Below, one piece after another: positions 1-13,498 of a stretch of 64,000 nucleotides of DNA. The notes beneath the pieces are model-generated. The model saw only the letters and a list, made by a program, of their open reading frames with translations, made no database searches and was not told the DNA's origin. Source of the DNA: Stercorarius parasiticus (lineage: Eukaryota; Chordata; Aves; Charadriiformes; Stercorariidae); contig VWZL01000284.1 in assembly GCA_013396915.1 (NCBI GenBank), positions 43,276 to 107,275 on the forward strand. The letters run 5' to 3'. The translations under genes were made by a program, and so were the position numbers. Position 1 is the first letter of the stretch, and every line of letters starts with the position of its first letter.

Positions 1-232
1 CATCATCCCCCAGCCTGTATTAATAACAAGGATTGTCCCGACCCAAGTGTAGGACCTTGCACTTGGCCTTGTTGAACTTCATGAGGTTTGCTTGGGCCCA
101 CCTCTCCAGCTCGTCCAGGTCCCTCTGGATGACATCCCCTCCCTCTGGCATGTCGACCGCACCACTCAGCTTGGTGTCATTGGCAAAGTTGCTGAGGGTG
201 CACTTGATCCCACAGCATGATGGCATCCCCTG
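1..232 (-). mobile_element. CR1 LINE fragment, reverse-transcriptase region (runs off the window edge)
   Basis: Read on the minus strand this encodes the catalytic-box region of CR1 ORF2 and the conserved block after it: [18 protein letters not shown], then [20 protein letters not shown] and [10 protein letters not shown]. The reverse-transcriptase box, normally F-A-D-D, reads F-A-N-D (minus-strand codons over 176-187), so this copy is inactive. The 5' boundary near 232 is approximate. The 3' part would lie before position 1. Confidence 0.88.
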
Positions 233-2837
233 CCCCATCCAAGGAGTGACAAGGAAGACCACCTTGTTGGGTTTCTCTGTTGGCTGTGTGCTGGAGGGAG
301 GTCAGGACCGCTGAGGTCTGGTGGTGCCACTGCTGCCATCTGACCATCTTCCCACAACCGAGCCCTGGCTGTCCACTCTGGATGGAGCCGTTCACACCAG
401 GGTCCTGCTGGTGCCCTGCCTGCTTTTCCCTGCCCCACTCGCCGGTTCTGGGGATGTCCTGGTGGTACCTGTGAGGTTAATGAAGGCAGGCAAGTACGGG
501 ATTAATAGCGTAAAGGGGAAGGAAGTGTTAATAGAAATGGAGATATATTTTTTTTCTTGCAGAAAATGCCCCTCAGGAATGTTAAAGAATGTGGAAATAG
601 AACTTGGAAATGTTTTTTATAATTATACATAAATCACCTCTAATCACCCTACTTTGCAAAGCATCCTTTGCTATTAAGTAGTTTGAATAAGGGAAGAAAT
701 AGAAATAAAATCAGGAAGTGGTGAAATGTTGAGATATTAATTATGACTTCTTGATCAGTAACCTCAGGTGGTAATTAGCTTGTACTTGCAATACTGACCT
801 GAAACACTGAGGGGACCAAAATAGCGTCAAACTATATTTTGAAAAAAAAAACTGCTCAAGCATCTAAGATCACATGCTTAATAAGATGTACTTGCTTTGC
901 CTAAGGAAAAATGTTTCCTCTATCTGTACCTATTTCTGGAAATTCCTGAGTTTCCATGCCTCAGTGAGAAGTACAATTGGGAAAAAAAAATAGATTATTT
1001 CAATACTGTCTCGCTGGCTGTTAATTAAAACTTCTTAAAACAGTGCTGTAAACACTGCAGCTTTGCAGGGGAGGACTGAGGGCGAGGTCTTTGCTTATGG
1101 CAGTTCACTGGGGCTGTGGCTGGTGGCCCTGGTCGAGGTCCAGCTGCCACATGGCTGGGCCAAGTGGCAGTGATGGAAAGGTGCTGAGTCCAGATCCTCC
1201 TGCAAATGTAAGTTCTGAGTTATTTGCAGATTAAACATGACTTTAGATGATAGCCTTCTCCAGCTTTCATCTGAGGATACTGGTGGACCATCGTAGGCAG
1301 AGATGTCATCCTAGGTCCCCTGCTGCAATGCTGTGGTGTTGGTGGCACAATGTGGCAGGTCCTGTAGGTGCCGTGGAACACAGATGAGGCAGGGAGAGGG
1401 TGAAGTGTATGTGCACGCAGGGGGCGCCAAGGTTTCAGCCCCTGACTGCCTGGCTGTTGAGTCGAGGATGAAATCCTGTGCTGTGCTTGAAGAGAGCATG
1501 CCTTCCCACCCCTCTCCTCCTTGCCCCCTCCAATCTAGCATACAGATGTCACCACCTCTGCCAGCTCCTATGAGATATTAGTAACAGCTCTCTTGCAGGC
1601 AGATATTGGAGTTTTTGGCTGCGAGCAGACAGGGGTGCTGAGAGTGACACCTCCCATCCCCTTGCAGGGACATCAGCGGTGTCCTGGAGGGGGAACCCCT
1701 TGCTAGCTGGGCAGGAAAGCAGTGTAGATGGTGGCTTGCAGGAGACTTGAACACCCCCATGAAGGCAGGGTGTTCAGGAGGGACGGCAAATGGATGCACA
1801 ACGTAGAACTATCTGTTGCTTCTTAAATGCATCAACTGCCTTCCTACCTTGTGCTTTTAGCATCTGCAGCCGTAACGCTTCCCTGGTGACCCTCTCCTCT
1901 CCGTAGCCTGCAAAAGTGTGTTGTACATGGTGGCGTTTCTGCCAATGAAATACAGGGGAGAAGTCAGCTAAATAAAGCTGAACTAAGATAGTGGTCCGTG
2001 GTGCTCCTCTGTCAGGACCCATTTGCAGAATGTTTCAAATAGAAGCAAACATGTAGTTAAGAGGGTCTCTAAAACCAACTGCATTGCTTCACGTGGAGCC
2101 AGAACTGACTGCTTCACGTGCTTGGACTTCCCAGCGTGTCATCTCTTCCGGAGAGTCTGGGAGGATTCCTGGAAATCAGGAGCATTTAAGGTAATGGTAC
2201 TCGAATACCCCCAAACCACCCGTTTCTTTATTCAGTGTCTTCCCCAAGAGGGAGCCAAGCAGCTGTTCATGGTGTAGGAGCCCTTTCCCAAGCCGCTCTG
2301 AGAATGTGCATTATGTGCTGGAGTGTTTCTGGCGTGGCTACAGCAATTCTCCAGCTGGATCGATGTGCACTCGTTCATCATCAAACTCCAGGTTGCCGCT
2401 TTTTACAAGAAACTTGGTGTTTTTTCAATCTCTAGTATTAATTTCAGGATGCTGCCCTGGTAGTTGTCCCACATTAGTAACGACTGCTAGAAAGAAGGTG
2501 TGATTTTCTAGATTTTGTGCACGTAAAATATACTTTATATCTTCATGTTTCCCTCTTGCTTTGTTGGATATTGGCTTTTGCAAATTGTGTGCTTTTTCCT
2601 GGTGCAGATCTTCCTGACTGAAAGTTCATCGGGCTGGACAGGAGGAGATGCTCATGCCTTGCGCTTAACCTGCTGCAGGTGGTTGCTGTAGCTGGATATG
2701 TTTCACCTCGGGACAGGATTGAGTTGCCTGAGCGTGGGCACCTTTGGGATCTGGGGCATCCACGGGAAGATCTAAGACTACCCATGGCCCTGTGGAGTGG
2801 CAGCTGGGGCTTGGGGGAGACACCTTGCAATTCCCAT
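233..2837. other. GPC3 intronic sequence, no gene seen
   Basis: This is upstream intron. The first 250 bp are GC-rich. From about 480 to 1060 it is AT-rich with short A and T runs, and a chance acceptor-like T tract and cag lie near 546-562. I found no exon with both plausible splice sites and a recognisable peptide, and no CR1. Confidence 0.75.
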
Positions 2838-3323
2838 AGAATCATAGAATGTGTCGGGTTGGAAGGGACGTTTAAAGGTCATCTAGTCCAAACCCCTGCA
2901 GTCAGCAGGGACATCTCCCACTAGATCAAGTTGCTCAGAGCCTCATTGAGCCTGGCCTCGAATGTCTCCAGGGATGGGGCCTCCACCACCTCTCTGGGCA
3001 ACCTCTTCCACTGTCTCACCACTCTCATTGGAAAGAACTTCTTCCTAATGTCTCATCTAAACCCATCCTGCTCTAGTTTAAAACCATTGCCCCTCGTCCT
3101 ATCGCTACACGCCCTTGCCAACAGCCCCTCCTGAGCTTTCCTGTAGGCCCCCTTCAGGGACTGGAAGGGGCTGGAAGGTCTCCCTGGCGCCTTCTCTTCT
3201 CCAGGCTGAACCCCTACAACTCTCTCAGCCTGTCCTCACAGCAGAGGGGCTCCAGCCCTCGGGTCATCTTCATGGCCTCCTCTGGCCCCGCTCTACAGGT
3301 CCATGTCCTTCCTGTGCTGAGGC
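2838..3323 (-). mobile_element. CR1 LINE 3' end, type A
   Basis: A 5'-truncated CR1 in antisense to GPC3. The plus strand opens with the tail complement (atagaatcatagaatg) and continues through the characteristic stretch ggttggaagggac. The minus strand encodes the ORF2 C-terminus (heavily mutated). Its 3' part is type A (the stretch reading ctgctgactgcagggg on the minus strand), and so is its 5' part, where the minus strand reads ttgtaggggttcagcctgg. That makes it a useful reference for the mosaic copies at 51941 and 62232. Confidence 0.93.
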
Positions 3324-4591
3324 CACCCTAGGGACAGGTTAAAAAGCACCTGCTGAAGCTGCTGAAGAGGAGAGTGATGGTTGGGTGGGTGCTGTGTTTC
3401 TATGTGTTTCCATGTCTAGTGTCACACAGAGGATGGATAACGCTGCATGGGCATTGCTGTGTATCAGTGGGCTCAGCGTGAGGATCCACAGGGGCATGTC
3501 TGGGCATTGGTGGTGTCCCTGTAGGGCTTGTGGCTATTTATGGCTCACATCTTTAATGCAGTACACAAGCGTTAATTAAGTTAGAGAGGAGCCCTACTGG
3601 TTTCTCTATTTCCTGACCTCTCTGTCACGACAAAATTTCCTAGTTAGTCTAAGCCCTTTTCCTGTAACACGTTAAATCAAGCCTGGAATAGCAACTTCAC
3701 AGCCCCTTGCCAATGCGTTCAAGTACTAGATAATACCAACAATGTGTATCCTGTTATTTGACGCAAACAGTCCCTTCTGCACCCTATGTTCCTTCTCTTG
3801 TGGTTTTTCTGAATCAGTATTTACTCTGTCCTGTTTATCCCAGAGCTTTGTTATCAACAGAGTGTCCCTCCTCCCGGTGGGCTGGACGTGCTTGGTGCCT
3901 TTCCACTGGGTCTCATTTTCCAGATTAAGCCTTGAACCATCGTCCTCTGTTTCCTCCTTGCCCTTAACTCTCTCTGCTCTGATTGAACATGGCATGTTCA
4001 TCTGGGACTCCAATGCAAAGCAGACAGCTCGAGTATTTTATTGTGCTTTTCTCCTGGTGCAACAAACTATTTCAGTGCAGTCCTGTGCAGGCCCTACTTC
4101 GCTGGTTGTGTTGATGGAGGTCCAGTTCCAGTTGAGTTTGTTTCTTGTTTTATCCCTGTTTCATCCAGTTTCTTGTTTCCTCCGTGGCTCTGAGAATTCC
4201 ACTGATGGAGCAGGGTTATGCGTGCAGTGGGTGCAGCTCCTTGAACCCCCCCTGAAATTAAGTGCTCTGTGGACCTTCTTGACCAAGGGCTTTCTACACC
4301 TTGACTTGTGGTGGGAATGATATGCAACATGCTCTACTGAAGGGTCAGCATCACTCATCCTGCTTTGTGTATTCTGGCATTTTCCGTATGCATCATCCTT
4401 CATTTTCTTTTACCGAGTCTTACTTGGTGATCCTTTGTCCATCTTACTTACTTCTCTGGGTTGGACCATCTAATAGCAAGAATTCATCCTCCTTCCTGAG
4501 GCTTGGTCGCCATCCCTTAATGTGTGTTTAGTGCATGGTGCCTTGATCTGTCAGAAATAACAGCTTGCAAACAGTGGGAACCATATAAGGA
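3324..4591. other. GPC3 intronic sequence, no gene seen
   Basis: Intron between two CR1 copies. A 193-codon open frame on the plus strand (3742-4320) sits in pyrimidine-rich DNA, where stop codons are rare. It resembles no family I know and I do not call it a gene. Confidence 0.7.
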
Positions 4592-5474
4592 AGGTTTGCC
4601 GATGACGCAAAGCTCGGGGGGGTGACTGACACACTGGAAGGCTGTGCCGCCATACAGAGAGACCTGGACAGGTTAGAGATTTGGGCAGAGAGGAACCTTA
4701 TGAAATTCAATAAGGGCAAGTGTAGGGTGCTGCACCTGGGGAGGAATAACTCCATGTACCAGAACAGGTTGGGAGTGACCTGCTGGAGAGCAGCTCTGTG
4801 GAAAGAGAGCTGGGAGTCCTGGTGGACAACAGGATGCCCATGGGCCCGCAATGTGCCCTTGTGGCCAAGAAGGCCAATGGCATCCTGGGGTGCATCAAGA
4901 AGAGTGTGTGCAGCAGGTGGAGGGAGGTCATCCTCCCCCTCTGCTCTGCCCTGGGGAGGCCACATCTGGAGTGCTGGGTCCAGTTGTGGGCTCCCTGGTT
5001 CCAGAAGGACAGGGAACTGCTGGAGAGGGGACAGCAAAGGGCTACCAAGATGCTGAGGGGACTGGAACAGCTCTCTTATGGAGAAAGGCTGAGGGATTTG
5101 GGTCTCTTCAGTCTGCAAAAAAGACGACTGAGGGGGGACCTTATCAACGCTTATAAATACTTCAAGGGTGGGTGTCAGGAGGATGGGGCCAGGCTCTTTT
5201 CAGTGGTGCCCAGCCACAGGACAAGGGGTAACAGGCACAAACTTGAACATAGGAAGTTCCACCTAAACATGAGGAGGAACTTCTTTCCTGTGAGGGTGTC
5301 AGAGCCCTGGCACAGGCTGCCCAGAGAGGTGGTGGAGTCTCCATCTCTGGAGACATTCCAAACCTGCCTGGACACGTTCCTGTGCCACCTGCTCTGGGTG
5401 ACCCTGCTCTGGCAGGGGGTTGGACTGGGTGATCTCCAGAGGTCCTTTCCAACCCTATGGTTCTATGGTTCTAA
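4592..5474 (+). mobile_element. CR1 LINE, 0.88 kb, with intact FADD box and long ORF2 remnant
   Basis: The plus strand begins in the reverse-transcriptase catalytic box (tttgccgatgac at 4595-4606, giving F-A-D-D, intact) and runs to the repeat tail ctatggttctatggttcta. Peptides seen are [31 protein letters not shown], then after a frame change near 4772 [55 protein letters not shown] and [14 protein letters not shown]. From 4798 the frame stays open to 5721, past the end of the element, so the 307-codon frame is CR1 C-terminus plus flanking intron, not a host gene. It is truncated at its 5' end and cannot encode a full ORF2 protein. Its tail (TTCTATGG units) differs from the type A and B copies in this window. 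Confidence 0.95.
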
Positions 5475-7196
5475 GGCTGATTTGTCTGGTCACGCACTGA
5501 CCGGTGCCTGTGTCTTTCGCTGTGCTGTTGTTGCTCTGTTGAAGAACATAAGCCAAAGTGGTAAGAAAAAAGAAAAGGCAAGAAATTGCTGCTTTTCACA
5601 CTTTTCAAAGTGTCAATTTTGCAAATATGCAAAAAAACATATTGTGCTTTTATGTGACACCACAAAGGTTCACAGCAAAAGCCACACATGGCACACTCCA
5701 CCACTTGCAAAGAGCTTGTGAGGGGTCGCGGTGCTTGGGTGTTCATGGAGCTGGGGACCAGACCTGCTGGATCTCCTTCTGTCTCTGTGCATCCCTGGGC
5801 ACCTCTTTGCAGCTTTCCTGGGCTCAGTTAATTGACAGGCACTTTCCTGAGATAGCAGGGGGCTGAACATGTAGAAAGGGTGGGTGTGCAACAACTTAAA
5901 CCTGCCTAAGTTGCCATCATGCCCTTCCTTGCCTCTGTCTTCATGCCCCATTCTCCCACCTGCCCTCATGCTGGTGGTGTTGAGTGGTGAGAATATGTTG
6001 TCCAGCCTCTCTTAGCCTTATCTCCATCCAATGCAGAGAAAAACCAGAGGATGATTCTTATCACTGAAGCCCTGACTGAATAATTAGCTCATTTGAAGAC
6101 TTCAACTTAAGTCAAGGGGGTGTTGAGATCTTGACCTCATCTCAGTTTCTATGGGAGTTAGGCGTCTGAATCTCAAAGGTGATTTGAGCCTTATATATAG
6201 TATCAGGGTTTTGCAGCATTTAATACTAAAAGCCTATTAAAATCTAGATTCTCAGAGTTTATTAATCTGCTTACACAAGTATATTCCTTTCAAGCTGTTC
6301 CGAATAGAATGACAGCAACATTTGCCCACTGCAAAACTTGTAAGCACGTTAAGTATTACTGTTAGATATTGCCTTTTCCAAATTTTTCAAGACAAACTTG
6401 TACATTAATCTAAATCACCAGTGTAACTCTTGTTCTCTTTATACCAATTCCAAATTAATATATTTTTAGCACCTTGCCAGATTCTCCTCTTCAAGCTAGA
6501 AGTCTCAGATTTCCCTGCTGTTGCCAACATACTGTGGTTTGTTTTAATCATACAAATCATAAACAATGAAAGCACAATTGGAAGCAAGAGAGAAAAATGA
6601 GATTCTGTAATTGGAACAAAGGAAATTCCATGCCAGCAATAACCCTTTACTTCATGAAGAGTTTGGTTATTTCTGGCAGTGCTGCAAAATATCTGATACA
6701 ATGGAATCCCCAAAGAGAGAGGCTGCATAACTTTTCAAGCACATAAACCACAGCTTTGTAGCAAATGTAAGCTATAATGAAAGGATAGTAGGCAAATTCA
6801 GTGGGTTATTGAGTGGCCATAATTGTTTCCAGAATATTTCAGAAACGAAGATCATGAATCTTCCTATAGTAAGCCTGCTGCTTGGTCTCAGGGTTAGCCA
6901 ATTTTTCCGTAATCTATTTGTCTTGAACTTTACTCAACTGAAGTAAGAATGGAGGGAGACTTCAGGCTTTACGCTTCAAACTCCCATAGTTTTGCTATGA
7001 ATTTTAACAGCTTTTGCTGTTCTTAAAGTCCCACCTTCCAGAACCAAGTGGTTATCTGAGACTTCACGTTTAATAAAACAAATTAACATCTGCAGCACGC
7101 TTACTGGCTGTAGCGCATTGCGTAAGGTGGTGGGAAGAAGCAGCGCTTCCCTTTGGCAGGGAACTAATACAGCAGGATCTCAGCGGGCCCTCGTGG
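5475..7196. other. GPC3 intronic sequence, AT-rich, no gene seen
   Basis: The stretch from about 6040 to 7080 is AT-rich and free of recognisable repeats. No exon or RNA gene was recognised. Confidence 0.72.
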
Positions 7197-7738
7197 TAGT
7201 GAGACCAGGCTGCAAGGTGGAGTACTGCGTCCAGCTCTGGAGCCCTCAACACAAGAAGGACATGGACCTGTTGGAGCGGGGCCAGAGGAGGCCACGGAGA
7301 TGATCCGAGGGCTGGAGCCCCTATGCTATCAGGACAGGCTGAGAGAGTCGGGGGTGTTCAGCCTGGAGAAGAGAAGGCTCCGGGGAGACCTCAGAGCCAA
7401 TTCCAGTACCTGAAGGGGACCTACAGGAAGGATGGGGAGGGACTCTGGATCAGGGAGTGTAATGATAGGATGAGGGGTAACATCTTCAAACTGAAAGAGG
7501 GGAGATTTAGATTGGATATCAGGAAGAAATTCTTTGCTGTGAGGGTGGTGAGCCCCTGGCCCAGGTTGCCCAGAGAAGCTGTGACTGCCCCATCCTTGGA
7601 GGTGTTCAAGGCCAAGCTGGATGGGGCTTGGAGCAGCCTGGTCTGGTGGGAGGTGTCCCTGCCCAGGGCAGGGGGGTTGGAATGGGATGATCTTTAAGGT
7701 CCCTTCCAACCCAAAACATTCTGTGTGTGATTCTGTGA
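7197..7738 (+). mobile_element. CR1 LINE 3' end, type B
   Basis: The plus strand starts at a region equivalent to the CR1 words for [20 protein letters not shown], continues with the block cagcctggagaagagaagg and ends in a degenerate attctgtg repeat near 7738. The 3' part is type B (stretch tgcccagggcaggggggttgg). It has the same type and comparable length as the minus-strand copy at 14512, so the two could pair in the GPC3 transcript on either side of the exon at 13499. Confidence 0.94.
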
Positions 7739-10700
7739 CATTTGTAAATCCAGCAGAAATTGTCGCCTTTTTATTTGGGTGAGAATGTTCCCCAATGAGA
7801 GTGTTGGGTTTTCCTGTCTGCTTTTGAAGAAGCTTGCTCAAAGCCTCTGGTGGTGTAAATTGACCACAGCATTGCAGGCTCTGCAACGACCGCAGACAAG
7901 CAACGGAGTGCAGACTGCGAGCCAGGAAGGCACCTAAGAGCCACATACCCCGATTCTCTCCTGCCACCTGCACCCCCATATAGCGGGTGTCTGCATACGA
8001 TCAAGGGATGGTGGGACCATGCGTCCTATATGGAAGAGGACAGCTGGGGTGGACCTGCACTTGGCTGGCCTGCAGCCCACACCCAGACTGTGTCTGGGCT
8101 GGGGTAATTGGTTTAATTGACCAGGTCTCTCTGAACGGACTCTTCTTGTAGAGAAAGCAACAGGGAAAGGGTTATCACCTCTTCCTGGAGGCTTATGGAC
8201 TCATCCAGGCGTTACTCCTGGCTGCAGGGCGGGATGGGTCGGTTGTAAGCAGCTCTTCCAGCCTTTTGGCTCCTGCCAGTGGCGCCACTGATGTGACACT
8301 AAGGTTGTCACGCTAAACCAAAAGGCAGCTGGGTCAGAGTGTAAAATGTGGGCATCACCACTGCGCCCACCTTTACTGACCCATGAAAACCAGCTGGAGA
8401 TAAGACTTGGGATCCTGATGGGAGGGCGGGGGAGAAACTTTTTCTTCTTGTCTCGGCTTTTTTCGTATCTTTTTGCCTCCTATGTGATGAGGACTCGGTG
8501 TCACCAGCCCCCCATGGCCTGTAGTAAGTCATGCCTTGAAATGCAGAGCTTCAGGGGATTGCAGGTGCTGGAAACCCCACTCTCTCAAGCTCGCTTATGA
8601 AGTTCTGTGCATTGAAACCTCTTCTCTTGTATTGTAGTCCTGTCTTGTAGCAGCCTGTGTTGTACCTGTCCCCATCCACTCCCTCAAAGAAGTATGATTC
8701 AGTGAACAGAGAGAGTAGAGGAAGAGCCTGCAAGGGATATCGCGCTGTTTAAATTGTGGAGCTGCATTTGAATAAATACTTTGCGACTGGAAGGCAGGCA
8801 TAAATTAATTGTTATTTGAATGAAAAACTTACTTTCCTTTTTCTAAAAGGTGTAATTCTTTATGTTTGACTTATAGGATTACTTTCACTAAATCACACGT
8901 CAGGCATTGCAGTAACTCATCTCTAAGCCTAGCATGGCCAAGCAGGGTGAACACACGTTTTACATTCATTGCCATATATTTAAATTGCATTTGTCATCCT
9001 GTCATCCTTGCTCTGAAATGAAAGCCTGGAAAGAGCTGCATTGGGACTGGAATTACCGAACCTTCACAGGAGACATTTGTGGATGGTGGGGGAGAAAAGG
9101 AGGCGAAAATCCCTTGGTTTGACTGCATGCTTTGACATTTATGCCTGGTGGATGAGAAGGAGCAGGAAGGGTCTGCAGTTGTGCTATCCCCACAGATCAT
9201 TAGTGTGTTCATCAGGTGGTTATCTTTAAAGCCATTTTTAGCGAGGGCTGCTTATCAGCACATTTTACAATGTGACATTTGTCTTTGGAAAATACCACAT
9301 TCCCAGCAAGAGCCCATACCCAGGGAGCCCAGGCAAGGAGATGCTGCTGACTGACGTCAAGACACGTCAAAGAGGAAAGTATTCTGGGCTTTGCTTATGA
9401 AGTGGAAGCCAAACCATGCTCATGTTGCAACAGCGATATCCCTTCGGCGCGGGGACCCCCTGGGACCACGGGGTGGACTGTAACCACTGTGCATATTTGC
9501 TGTTCAATGCCGATATCACCATGGCAGAGGTATGCGACGGCTTTCATGGAGTGGCACAAGTGTCCTGCAGAAGGGGCTGTTTCGTTGGCATGTGTCAAGA
9601 GCAGCTAGAGATGGCTCTGAGATCTTGCCTTTGCTGAGCTGAGGCTGGGGAACGTGGGAGGAAGGTGACAGGTTGGCTTTGCTTTGCAATGGGACTTTGG
9701 ACCCCAGCAGCATCTGCCCTGGGAGCCCCCCATCCTCCAGCAAAGACATCTCTCTGCCATATTAAGGCCTGGCTGCTTGGCCCAGGCTGCAGGGAGAGTG
9801 CCAGCTGCCTTTTCCAGCTTTTCTGGCATTTCAGGAATGTCCATCCCTCACTCAAGCTACATTTCAAAGTCTTTAACCCTTTGTTTGGCTGCATCCCACA
9901 TGCCTGAATGTGTGCCAGCCCTGGGGCTGCGCAGAGAGAGGCACAGCCGAGGGGGAGCCGGTGTCCCCCTCATACCCGAGCGCACTGAGAGGTCTCAGCT
10001 CAGCACTGCAGAGGCAGTGTGTTCTGAAGCACCCAAGCCCCGCAGGAGCTCCTCTCTGGCTCTTTGGATGTAGTGTGTCCCTGTGTATCTGCTTCTGAAA
10101 GCTGTGCAGCTTGCAGAGCCCACTGCCTTGCTGTTTCAAATGACTTGTGTAATGATGCAAATGGTTCATTTCTGGGCTTATTGTGTACTCTTGTACCTGG
10201 CCAGGTGGGATGCACCAGGTGATGGCACTCCGCTTCTCCAGCATCACTGTTCTAGGGAGAGATCCCTCTGCAAACCCTTTCAGGTTTGGTTTCTTCTCTG
10301 GTAGACTCGTCCCTCTGGAGAAGGTGATCTGGCATCCTCACCGCTCCATTGCAGTCAGCGAGATCACATCAGGGACCCTGCCTTCTGGAGAACAATTTCA
10401 GCCTTTGGACACAGAGTTATGGTGACCTGCCGTAGCTGTGTTCCTCCCTCCTCTATGACATTGCCTAGGCTACAGAAACCCTCTCTGGCAGTCGTTGCAT
10501 GGATTTCAGAAGGGGTTTCGCCCACTCAGAGCTAAGCTATTGGGTTTCTTTGTATAAAACTGTTTAGGAGAGATTGTATTAATTGAGGTAGGCACCAAAT
10601 GGGCTTGGTTCTGCTCTTACTAAAACCTGTGGGAGATTTATCCTGCTAGTTAAATCTCTTAAACCACGGGAGACTTTTCGGCAATGTACTTTAAAGTTCC

Positions 10701-13498
10701 AACAGTGTTTTAAATTAAATTTAGTGACACCAAAAAAATGGTAATTTCTTTGGCGTCTATAAAGTCATGCATCTTACGTATGTTTATATTCAGTCACCAG
10801 ATGCGTTTGTCAGGTTGGCGCAGTGGCATTAAGTGACTGTGTGACAAATAAGCAGCAGGTTTAATGGTTTGCTGCTCCCAACGCCTTAATCCCCTGCAAA
10901 AAGTTAATCCCAAGTGTTTGCAGAGCCAGGCAGGTCGGTGCTTGCGGCAGCAGCATCTTCCCACGAGATGGTGCTGGGAGCTTGTGGTCCCGCTGGCCGC
11001 CAGTGTGGGGAAGCCAGGCCTTCTCCTGGGCATGGGCTGCGCAGGCTGGGATCCAGCCTGGCACTCCCTGGCCCCACTTCTGCCAGTCACTTAGCTTTCA
11101 GCCTACAATGAGCCTCTAATTGCATGTCTTAAGTGCTTTTCTGAGCTGGGAGCTATTACATCTCAGGTATAGCTGTGTTTTGTACTTCCCAGGGTAATGC
11201 AACTATCAAAAAAAAAAAAAAGTGTGTATTTTGCAAAACGTTGAGTCCTAAGTGGAGGGACCGGCATGGGGAAAGATGTCTGGGTGGAGAACAGAGCTGT
11301 TGGAGTTGGTCCGGTGCGCCTGGGCAGCACCGTGCTGCACGGTGGGTAAGCTCTGCAGCCTGCTGCCCCTGTGCTGAGGCGTTTGGGGGGCTTGGGAGAC
11401 CCAAGCTGATGGCTGTGCTTTGCAGTGATGCTTCTCCTCTACCTGGACAAGCTGTTTATGTCTGGAAACAGGAATATACACAAGTGCGTGCTCCTCTGTT
11501 AGAGGCACAAGCTCCTTTCTCCCATCCTTTGTCATCTGTCATCTCCTTCAGTGAAGCATCTTGTGGGGTGGCCAGCCCTCGGCGCTGGGGACCTGACTGG
11601 GGATGCAGAGCACTCCTGGATGTACAACTCCTGCTCCGAAAAAGCCTTGCAGTGGAAATCAGCCTCAGTCCTGTATTTTAAATGATGTTTTGGCTCAGGG
11701 GCAGATTCCTGCCACACGGGTATAAATCTGGGGTTGCCTTTGCATCCCCACATGTCTGAGCCGGTCTCATTCCTAATTTAGAGTTTAAGTGGGGTCAAGC
11801 CCCTGTGTATCCCCAAAACGCTCAGTGTGCCCCAACAGCTCTTCTGGCTGAATGTCCCCATACCTCTTGCTTTCTCCCCCAGCAAAGCATCCTCCCTGAG
11901 CTGGCCCCACCATCCCTCCTGTCTCCCTCCTCTCCCTGCTGGAGTCCTGCTTCCTCCCCAAAGCCTCTGAGAAACGGGCCAACTGTCATCGCCTGAGCTC
12001 GCCTGGCAGCACTGGGATGAAGGATTAGTGGGCAGGGGAGCGGGGAGCTGGCAGACGGGGAGGCAGCCACTGGGAGCTGGTGCTGGGAGCTGGGTGAGGA
12101 CATGTGTAGGAGATGAATCGCAGAAAGGAATATTCATCGTGTTTACCCATGGCACCGGAAAAACAGACGTACAGTCAAGCAGACTGATGCGTGGTGTTAT
12201 CTCCGTGATCTTGCTTTCATAGGCTGTGCTGGGGTTTGGCAGCGTGTGCTCGGTCTGTCAGTTCTTGGAGATGAGGGCTTGTTTTGTGCTTGTAGAGTAC
12301 TGTGGCCTGTCATTGGGGCTACGATGGAGAGCCCACAGCTCAAGAAGGCACCAGTGTGCTCTGTGCCGCTGCTGTGGCTGCCAGCAGGCAGTGGTGGCCA
12401 CTGCTCACTCTGGTCCTGAAGCTGTGTTTGAGGTTGGTGTGGACCCTCTCGTCTCATGCCCTGAGCATCACGAGCTGTTACCCAGGTACAGAGTGTAAAT
12501 ACGCATTCCTCCAAAGGCAAGCATGCAGCGATCCCTCCGTCCCTCTTCTCCTCACTTTTAGCACTCTGAGAAACTTTGCCATTCCCTAAATTTTGCAGCA
12601 GTGAATATATATTTCTTCCTAATCACTGATGAAAGAGCTGAGTGCAGGCTTGGCCGCCCTCCTCTGCAGAGCTGCCCTGGCGCTGGCTGCTCCGGGAGGG
12701 TCCCTGCGGAGAGCTGCATCTGGAGATCTCTCCGCCAGCTCTTTATCTGCTTTCTGGGTGCTTTGCTGCCTTGCCTGGTACCCGTGTAAATGGGGATATC
12801 GCGTGGTGCAGAGCCCAGCACCGCACCAAAGTCAAGGTACGTTCCGTCTAAGCAGTTACTTTGATCCCCGAGGCTGGATCTCATCAAAGACTGAAATCAG
12901 GATTGTTTGACAACACCTATTTTCCATTAGCAATGTTGACAGCATTAATTATATTCTGATGCTTTAATTCTTTATTATTGAAATCACACATCAGTGATAG
13001 TCATTATTTTGCAAGGGGGTTGATGTTATGCTAATCAGCTTGCAGTTAACTGGGTCATCCCACTCATTTTTTTTGGCTGTGGGCACAACACTACCGCTCT
13101 TGTACTGGAGTCTCTGTGGTCTGCCAAGATTTATTTTAAACAAACATGAGCAAGCCAGAAGTTCTGAGCCAGCTTTTTTAGGACTCTTGGGTGCAAGTTA
13201 TGTGAAAATATTTATCCCTGTTGTATACTGTTTAACATCTTCCTTGGTTACTAATGGACTGGAAAGGACTTCGTTGTCCTCAAGTGATACAAGTTCATCA
13301 TCTTGCTGCTTCGCAAAGGCAGAGCAGAAATATTAATGGGAATCTTCTGCCGTTTCTTTGTCATTATTAACTGTCTTGTGCTCTCCATTTTGGAAGGGAC
13401 TGGTGCTTATCTTGGGATTTCTTTTGTTTGTACTGAACTTTAAAGATCTCTATTTTATCCTCGTCACATCGTGGTCTCCTCTGTTCTCACTCCTACAG
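7739..13498. other. GPC3 intronic sequence before the first exon
   Basis: These 5.8 kb hold no CR1 and no recognisable gene. An A13 run lies at about 11209-11221. The stretch 12900-13350 is AT-rich. The last 25 bases before 13499 form a polypyrimidine tract that serves as the exon's 3' splice site. Confidence 0.75.

Noticed and set aside
546..562. Strong acceptor-like T tract and cag
   Set aside because: The sequence after it does not encode a glypican-like peptide and no matching donor in phase was found. Such tracts are common in introns.
3742..4320. 193-codon open frame on the plus strand
   Set aside because: It lies in pyrimidine-rich DNA, where stop codons are rare. The product is low-complexity (Leu, Ser, Phe, Val), resembles no family, and has no promoter or splice evidence.
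4798..5721. 307-codon open frame, the longest on the plus strand
   Set aside because: The first 225 or so codons are the CR1 ORF2 C-terminus and the rest is flanking intron. It is not a host gene.
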